Shown here one piece after another: positions 6,506 through 9,840 of a DNA stretch of 9,840 nucleotides. This DNA comes from SLFT01 sp964493075 (GTDB taxonomy: Bacteria > Hydrogenedentota > Hydrogenedentia > Hydrogenedentales > CAITNO01): positions 1 through 9,840 of the forward strand of contig CAZBNU010000157.1 in the NCBI GenBank assembly GCA_964493075.1, in the 5' to 3' direction. Every line of letters begins with the position of its first letter. Position 1 is the first letter of the stretch. The translations under genes were made by a program, and so were the position numbers. Under the pieces are notes generated by a model. That model searched no databases. It saw only the letters and a program-made list of their open reading frames with translations, and was not told where the DNA came from.

Positions 6506-7399
6506 ATGCCGGAACTGTTGTCACATCAGGCAATACGCGAAATGCTGCCGGAACGCTCCGCTGCGGGACACAAGGGCACCTTCGGCCATTTGTTTGTGCT
6601 GGCGGGATCGCGTGGTTTTGCGGGTGCGGTCAAGCTGACCTGCAATGCTGCCATGCGTTCCGGGGTGGGGTTGATTACTGCGGGGGTGCCTGCGCCTCTG
6701 GCGGATGTGCTTGCTGCCTCGCTGGTGGAACCGATGCTGCTGGCGTTGCCTGCCACAAAGGAATGTACTCTTGCCTATGAGGCATTGGTAACCATATATG
6801 ATTTCATAGCAGACAAGTCTGCCCTGGTTATCGGGCCGGGGCTTTCTCAGAATCCTGCAACAAGACATCTGGTGCGGCGACTGGTGTCGGAATGTTCGCT
6901 GCCGTTGTTGGTGGATGCCGACGGTTTGAATGCGCTTGCTGAAAAACGCGGACGGCTTGCTGACCGAAAAACCAGCGCCTCGGATGTGGTGTTTACGCCT
7001 CATCCCGGCGAGATGGCACGGCTTACGGGATTGACCACGGGCGAAGTACAGGCGGAACGTGCAACGGTTGCTGAGAAATACGCCTCTCTATGGCAGGTGG
7101 TGGTAGTGTTAAAGGGGGCGGGCACACTTGTCGCTGCGCCGGATGGCCGTGTAAGGCAATGCCCCACAGGCAATTCCGGCATGGCAACTGGCGGTTCAGG
7201 GGATGTGCTGTCCGGCATCATCGGCGCTTTGCTGGCACAGGGACTTGATGCTTTTGAAGCATCCTGTGCGGGGGTGTATGTCCACGGCCTTGCTGGGGAT
7301 ATTGCGGCGCGGAATAAAACGGAACGGGCGCTGATCGCCAGCGATATCATTGACGCGCTGCCCGATGCCTGGCGCGAAATTGAGAGTGCAGGATCATGA
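6506..7399 (+). CDS. nnrD: ADP-dependent (S)-NAD(P)H-hydrate dehydratase
   Basis: This 297-residue cytoplasmic enzyme of the ribokinase-like fold removes water from damaged NADHX/NADPHX, using ADP (bacterial type) to restore NAD(P)H. Visible motifs are KGTFGHLFVLAGS (23-35, the nucleotide-repair family signature), GPGL (110-113), DADGLN (137-142), TPHPGEMARL (164-173), KGAGT (204-208) and NSGMATGGSGDVLSG (223-237), which holds the catalytic Asp at about D233. Many bacteria fuse this to the NnrE epimerase at the N-terminus. Here only the dehydratase is present and its length is normal for a stand-alone enzyme, so the epimerase must lie elsewhere or be absent. The stop overlaps the thiL start as ATGA, so the two are translationally coupled. 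Confidence 0.93.
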   Translation: MPELLSHQAIREMLPERSAAGHKGTFGHLFVLAGSRGFAGAVKLTCNAAMRSGVGLITAGVPAPLADVLAASLVEPMLLALPATKECTLAYEALVTIYDFIADKSALVIGPGLSQNPATRHLVRRLVSECSLPLLVDADGLNALAEKRGRLADRKTSASDVVFTPHPGEMARLTGLTTGEVQAERATVAEKYASLWQVVVVLKGAGTLVAAPDGRVRQCPTGNSGMATGGSGDVLSGIIGALLAQGLDAFEASCAGVYVHGLAGDIAARNKTERALIASDIIDALPDAWREIESAGS

Positions 7400-8388
7400 G
7401 TGGCCTCGGTGATCTCGGTGAATTCGGGCTTATCCACAAACTGACGGAACAGCTGTCCGGAAACAAGTCCCTGCTGTGTGGTCCCGGCGATGACTGCGCT
7501 GTGGTGCAGTTAGGCAATACGCGGGTACTGCTTTCCTGCGATGCCATGGTGGAGGGCGTACACTTCCGATGCGATTGGGCAACGCCCGATTCCATCGGCT
7601 GGAAGGCGGCAGCGGCGGCGTTGAGTGATATTGCCGCCATGGGCGGTGTTGCCCGTTGGATGCTGGTGACCTTGGGCTGTTCGTCGGATACCGATCCGGA
7701 ATATCTGGCAGAACTGTACAGGGGCATCGGCGAACTCACAGAACGTTACGGCGTGGTTGTTGTTGGCGGCGACACCGTTCATGCCCCCAAGGGTATCCTG
7801 CTGGACATGGCGGTGGTGGGCGAGGTGGAAGCCTGCAGCGAACCGAAATACCGAAGTGGCGCGCAACCGGGCGATGTTGTGTTTGTGACGGGCCATCCTG
7901 GCGCGTCGGCGCTCGGTATGGTGGGGCTGAAAATGATTGATGGTAATGCGCCGGACACTTTAATAGAAGCGCACACGCGTCCGACACCCAAACTTGCCGA
8001 AGGTGCCTGGCTGGCACGAGAAACGGCGGTGCATGCCATGATGGATGTAAGTGATGGGCTGGTTGCCGACCTGGGGCATATTGCCGAGCGCAGCGATGTC
8101 GGCATCGCAATCAAAACAGCGCTATTACCCATATCGCCGGATATGCGCCGTTACGCCGAAAGCGTCGGGGCGCAACCAGAACTGTATGCGCTGGGCGGGG
8201 GTGAAGACTACGAACTTCTGTTCACTGTATGCGGCGAAGCGGCGGACGACCTGTATCACCGCTTTACCAACACATTCACGCTGCCGCTTACGCGGATTGG
8301 CGTGGTGCAATCAGGCAAGCCCGGCGTATGGGTGGACGGCAGGCTGTCCCCGCCGCAGGGGTACGATCATTTTGCTGGTGGAAAATAG
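7396..8388 (+). CDS. thiL: Thiamine-monophosphate kinase
   Basis: ThiL phosphorylates thiamine monophosphate to thiamine diphosphate with ATP, the last step of TPP synthesis, in the cytoplasm. The 330 residues match the usual length and carry the AIRS/PurM-type fold motifs in order: GPGDDCAVV (29-37), DAMVEGVHF (49-57), SDIAAMGG (77-84), GGDT (124-127), RPTPKL (195-200), MDVSDGL (216-222), GGGEDYELL (267-275) and GYDHF (322-326). The acidic residues that bind Mg-ATP (D32, D33, D49, D126 and D217/D220) are present. The ATG overlaps the nnrD stop by ATGA, which gives translational coupling. I saw no TPP riboswitch in the short leader upstream of nnrD. The last 22 bp overlap the 3' end of the convergent thioredoxin-fold gene. 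Confidence 0.96.
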   Translation: MSGLGDLGEFGLIHKLTEQLSGNKSLLCGPGDDCAVVQLGNTRVLLSCDAMVEGVHFRCDWATPDSIGWKAAAAALSDIAAMGGVARWMLVTLGCSSDTDPEYLAELYRGIGELTERYGVVVVGGDTVHAPKGILLDMAVVGEVEACSEPKYRSGAQPGDVVFVTGHPGASALGMVGLKMIDGNAPDTLIEAHTRPTPKLAEGAWLARETAVHAMMDVSDGLVADLGHIAERSDVGIAIKTALLPISPDMRRYAESVGAQPELYALGGGEDYELLFTVCGEAADDLYHRFTNTFTLPLTRIGVVQSGKPGVWVDGRLSPPQGYDHFAGGK

Positions 8389-8954
8389 TCCGGTTCGTTG
8401 CCGGATTTCCACTTGATGTTGCAGCCAATACTGGGTTTCTGCGGTTCCGGCACGGGACTCCCCGCAAGCACAGCATCCAACGCGGCACGCAGATCGGCGC
8501 CGGTGACCAGGGTATCATTGCCAGGTCGGGAATCATCCAGCTGCCCGCGATAGGCCAGTTTCCGGTCACCGTCGAACAGAAAGAAATCCGGTGTGCATGC
8601 GGCGCGATAGGCTTTGGCCACCGCCTGGGTTTCGTCGTAGAGGTAGGGAAACGTATAGCCGATCTGACGTATTTCCTCCGCCATTTTTTCAGGGCTATCG
8701 TCGGGATAGTTGGCAACATCGTTCGCCATAATAGCCACCACGCCTACACCCTTCTCCTGATATTCCGCACCGAGGTCGGCCAGCTGCAACCGCACATGTT
8801 TCACAAAAGGACAATGATTGGAAATGAACATGACGAGCAGCGCTTTTGCGTTTTCAAAATCTTTCAGCGATACGATGTTCCCCGAAGGGTCCGGCAACGC
8901 GAAGTCCGGCGCTGGTGTACCAAGTGGCATCATGGTGGAAGCACTCTGTACCAT
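8367..8954 (-). CDS. Thioredoxin-fold (AhpC/TSA-like) redox protein
   Basis: A 195-residue thioredoxin-superfamily protein with the AhpC/TSA opening APDFALPDPSGNIVSLKDF (15-33). The active-site region FISNHCPFVKH (43-53) has one Cys (C48) where thioredoxin has CxxC. C120 precedes the likely cis-proline (CTPDFFLFD, 120-128), and a third Cys, C178, is in PSIGCNIKWK (174-183). I recognise the CPFVKH, ACTPDFF and GCNIKWK set as a conserved family usually annotated only as thioredoxin-like or peroxiredoxin-like; its substrate is not settled. No signal peptide is visible, so it is probably cytoplasmic. The start is firm: AAAGGAG lies 6 nt before the ATG at 8952-8954. The 3' end overlaps thiL by 22 bp on the opposite strand, with no terminator between them. 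A palindromic repeat begins 42 bp upstream of the start. Confidence 0.88.
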   Translation of the reverse strand: MVQSASTMMPLGTPAPDFALPDPSGNIVSLKDFENAKALLVMFISNHCPFVKHVRLQLADLGAEYQEKGVGVVAIMANDVANYPDDSPEKMAEEIRQIGYTFPYLYDETQAVAKAYRAACTPDFFLFDGDRKLAYRGQLDDSRPGNDTLVTGADLRAALDAVLAGSPVPEPQKPSIGCNIKWKSGNEPDYFPPAK

Positions 8955-8995
8955 AAAATACTCCTTTCATTTATTCAAGCAAACAAACGAGGCAT

Positions 8996-9076
8996 CGTCA
9001 TTGCGAGGCACGAAGCAATCTCTTTTTCAAGATAGTCATCGCGTAACATCAGATTGCTTCGTGCCTCGCAATGACG
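8996..9076. repeat. REP/MITE-like perfect 26-bp inverted repeat
   Basis: The arms 8996-9021 and 9051-9076 are exact reverse complements over 26 bp, with a 29-nt spacer. The arm contains GTCATTGCGAGGCACGAAGC, a sequence I recognise as a dispersed palindrome found in many bacterial genomes. In one plus-strand frame the two arms encode SLRGTKQS and DCFVPRND, peptides that often appear as spurious ORFs from this repeat. The element lies 14 bp after the stop of the YhhN-like gene and may form a strong hairpin in its 3' end, stabilising or terminating the transcript. No transposase is present, so it would be non-autonomous. The spacer includes GTCATCGCGTAACA (9035-9048), partly like the arm (10 of 14). 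Confidence 0.85.
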
Positions 9077-9090
9077 GTATTTGTATTTCT

Positions 9091-9729
9091 TCAACTTATA
9101 TACAACGGCGTTAATGCCAGCAGCACTTGTCCGCCATAGTACAGGGGCAGTCCGATATAGGCATTGATTCTTCCCGGGGCGACGAAGCGATCACGGGCAA
9201 CAAAAATGTCAGAACAATAAAAGGACACGGCACCGCAAGGAATCAATAGCCCACCCGTGGTGTACGCCGCGCTGACGGACAGTGCTGTCATTAAGGAAAT
9301 GACGATGATGTAGCCGTAAACCGGAATTTTCATTGTGCCCAGATGAGGATGAAGCCACCGCATTACAATAACGCCAGGTATCAGCATGATCACCGATACT
9401 AGAATGGTATCGGTGATCCCGATACCGTAGAAAACAAAAGCGGTGCAGTAACATACGTGTGCGAGGAAAAAGGAAATCAGGCCCAGCATAAAAATAATTT
9501 TTCCCCGTGAAACCAGGAACAAGTCGCCCCACCACGACAACACCAGTCCACCGAGAATGACGCAGCCGTAAACACTATGAATCCCACCTGACGCAACGCA
9601 CAGGACAATAAAGCCGGTGGAGGCGAACATTTTGAAAAAACCGTAAATATAATGGTCCTTGGAAAAAAACCAAAGCAAAAGTGCAACCGCCACGGCAGTC
9701 AACACCACTGTGATCAGGATAATCTCCAT
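9091..9729 (-). CDS. YhhN/TMEM86-family membrane protein (lysoplasmalogenase-like)
   Basis: A 212-residue inner-membrane protein with about seven or eight hydrophobic segments. Family features are visible: K33 in FFKMFASTGF (31-40), LVLSWWGDLFL (62-72) with the conserved S65 and G68-D69, FFLAHVCYC (87-95), GAVSFYCSDIFVARDRF (166-182) with S173-D174, and YYGGQVLLA (197-205). TMEM86B in mammals cleaves the vinyl ether bond of lysoplasmalogens; the bacterial members are less well tested, and that activity here is inferred. The ATG at 9727-9729 has AAAGGAA 9 nt upstream. The gene is followed after 14 bp by the palindromic repeat and then by the thioredoxin-fold gene on the same strand, which is likely a separate unit. 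Confidence 0.85.
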   Translation of the reverse strand: MEIILITVVLTAVAVALLLWFFSKDHYIYGFFKMFASTGFIVLCVASGGIHSVYGCVILGGLVLSWWGDLFLVSRGKIIFMLGLISFFLAHVCYCTAFVFYGIGITDTILVSVIMLIPGVIVMRWLHPHLGTMKIPVYGYIIVISLMTALSVSAAYTTGGLLIPCGAVSFYCSDIFVARDRFVAPGRINAYIGLPLYYGGQVLLALTPLYIS

Positions 9730-9802
9730 GCTTTAATGTTCCTTTCTCGTTACTGCTCTATTTTATGAAATACGGCCCATCTGGCTTCGGCGTAGTTCCT
9801 CA

Positions 9803-9828
9803 AGTGTAGTAGAAAAAGAATCTACACT
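9803..9828. repeat. Short inverted repeat upstream of the YhhN-like gene
   Basis: AGTGTAG (9803-9809) and CTACACT (9822-9828) form a 7-bp stem around a 12-nt, A-rich loop. It lies about 75-100 bp upstream of the YhhN-like start. It could be an operator or part of the 3' end of a gene beyond the window. I saw no convincing -35/-10 pair in 9730-9840. Confidence 0.35.
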
Positions 9829-9840
9829 ACAAGATTAAAA

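Noticed and set aside
8229..9035. 268-codon open frame on the plus strand
   Set aside because: It overlaps the end of thiL and is antisense to the thioredoxin-fold gene; its end is translated repeat sequence (IARHEAIS). Not a real gene.
8996..9076. CRISPR repeat or attachment site
   Set aside because: There are only two inverted arms, with no direct repeats or regular spacers, and no cas or integrase gene nearby.
8818..9114. 98-codon open frame containing SLRGTKQS and DCFVPRND
   Set aside because: These peptides come from translating the two arms of the inverted repeat and are a known artefact.

Overview
The window (about 54% GC by eye) is a bacterial chromosomal segment with eight protein-coding genes, nearly all placeable in known families, short intergenic gaps and one conspicuous palindromic repeat. 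No rRNA, tRNA, CRISPR array, transposase or phage gene was seen. The taxon is not fixed by the sequence. An anaerobic sulfatase maturase together with an exported Gfo/Idh/MocA-like protein carrying a GLDTSHV motif would suit Lentisphaerae, Planctomycetes, Kiritimatiellae or Hydrogenedentes-type bacteria, but this is a weak guess.

Layout: (1) 3-1307, plus strand: a radical SAM/SPASM anaerobic sulfatase-maturating enzyme with a SEC-C zinc-binding tail; its start overlaps a possible upstream stop (TGATG). (2) 1308-1431: a convergent gap that may hold a scrap of a glyoxalase-like (VOC) gene. (3) 1432-3993, minus: a DinG/XPD-type iron-sulfur helicase with a RadC-like JAB/JAMM domain fused at its N-terminus. 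(4) 4025-4061: a rho-independent terminator on the minus strand. (5) 4089-6304, minus: a two-gene unit of a GNAT acetyltransferase (Eis-like layout) followed by a secreted Gfo/Idh/MocA-like protein, with a good sigma70-type promoter near 6376-6404. (6) 6506-8388, plus: NAD(P)H-hydrate dehydratase (nnrD) and thiamine-monophosphate kinase (thiL), translationally coupled by ATGA. (7) 8367-8954, minus: a thioredoxin-fold protein whose 3' end overlaps that of thiL by 22 bp. (8) 8996-9076: a perfect 26-bp inverted repeat of the dispersed REP/MITE type. (9) 9091-9729, minus: a YhhN/TMEM86 (lysoplasmalogenase-like) membrane protein.

Most genes are housekeeping: metabolite repair (NnrD), cofactor synthesis (ThiL), DNA repair (DinG-like) and redox. 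The items most worth a second look are the JAMM-DinG fusion, the Sec-exported Gfo/Idh protein lacking a normal dinucleotide-binding glycine motif, the SEC-C tail on the sulfatase maturase, and the palindromic repeat. I see no convincing multi-gene system that is clearly new.
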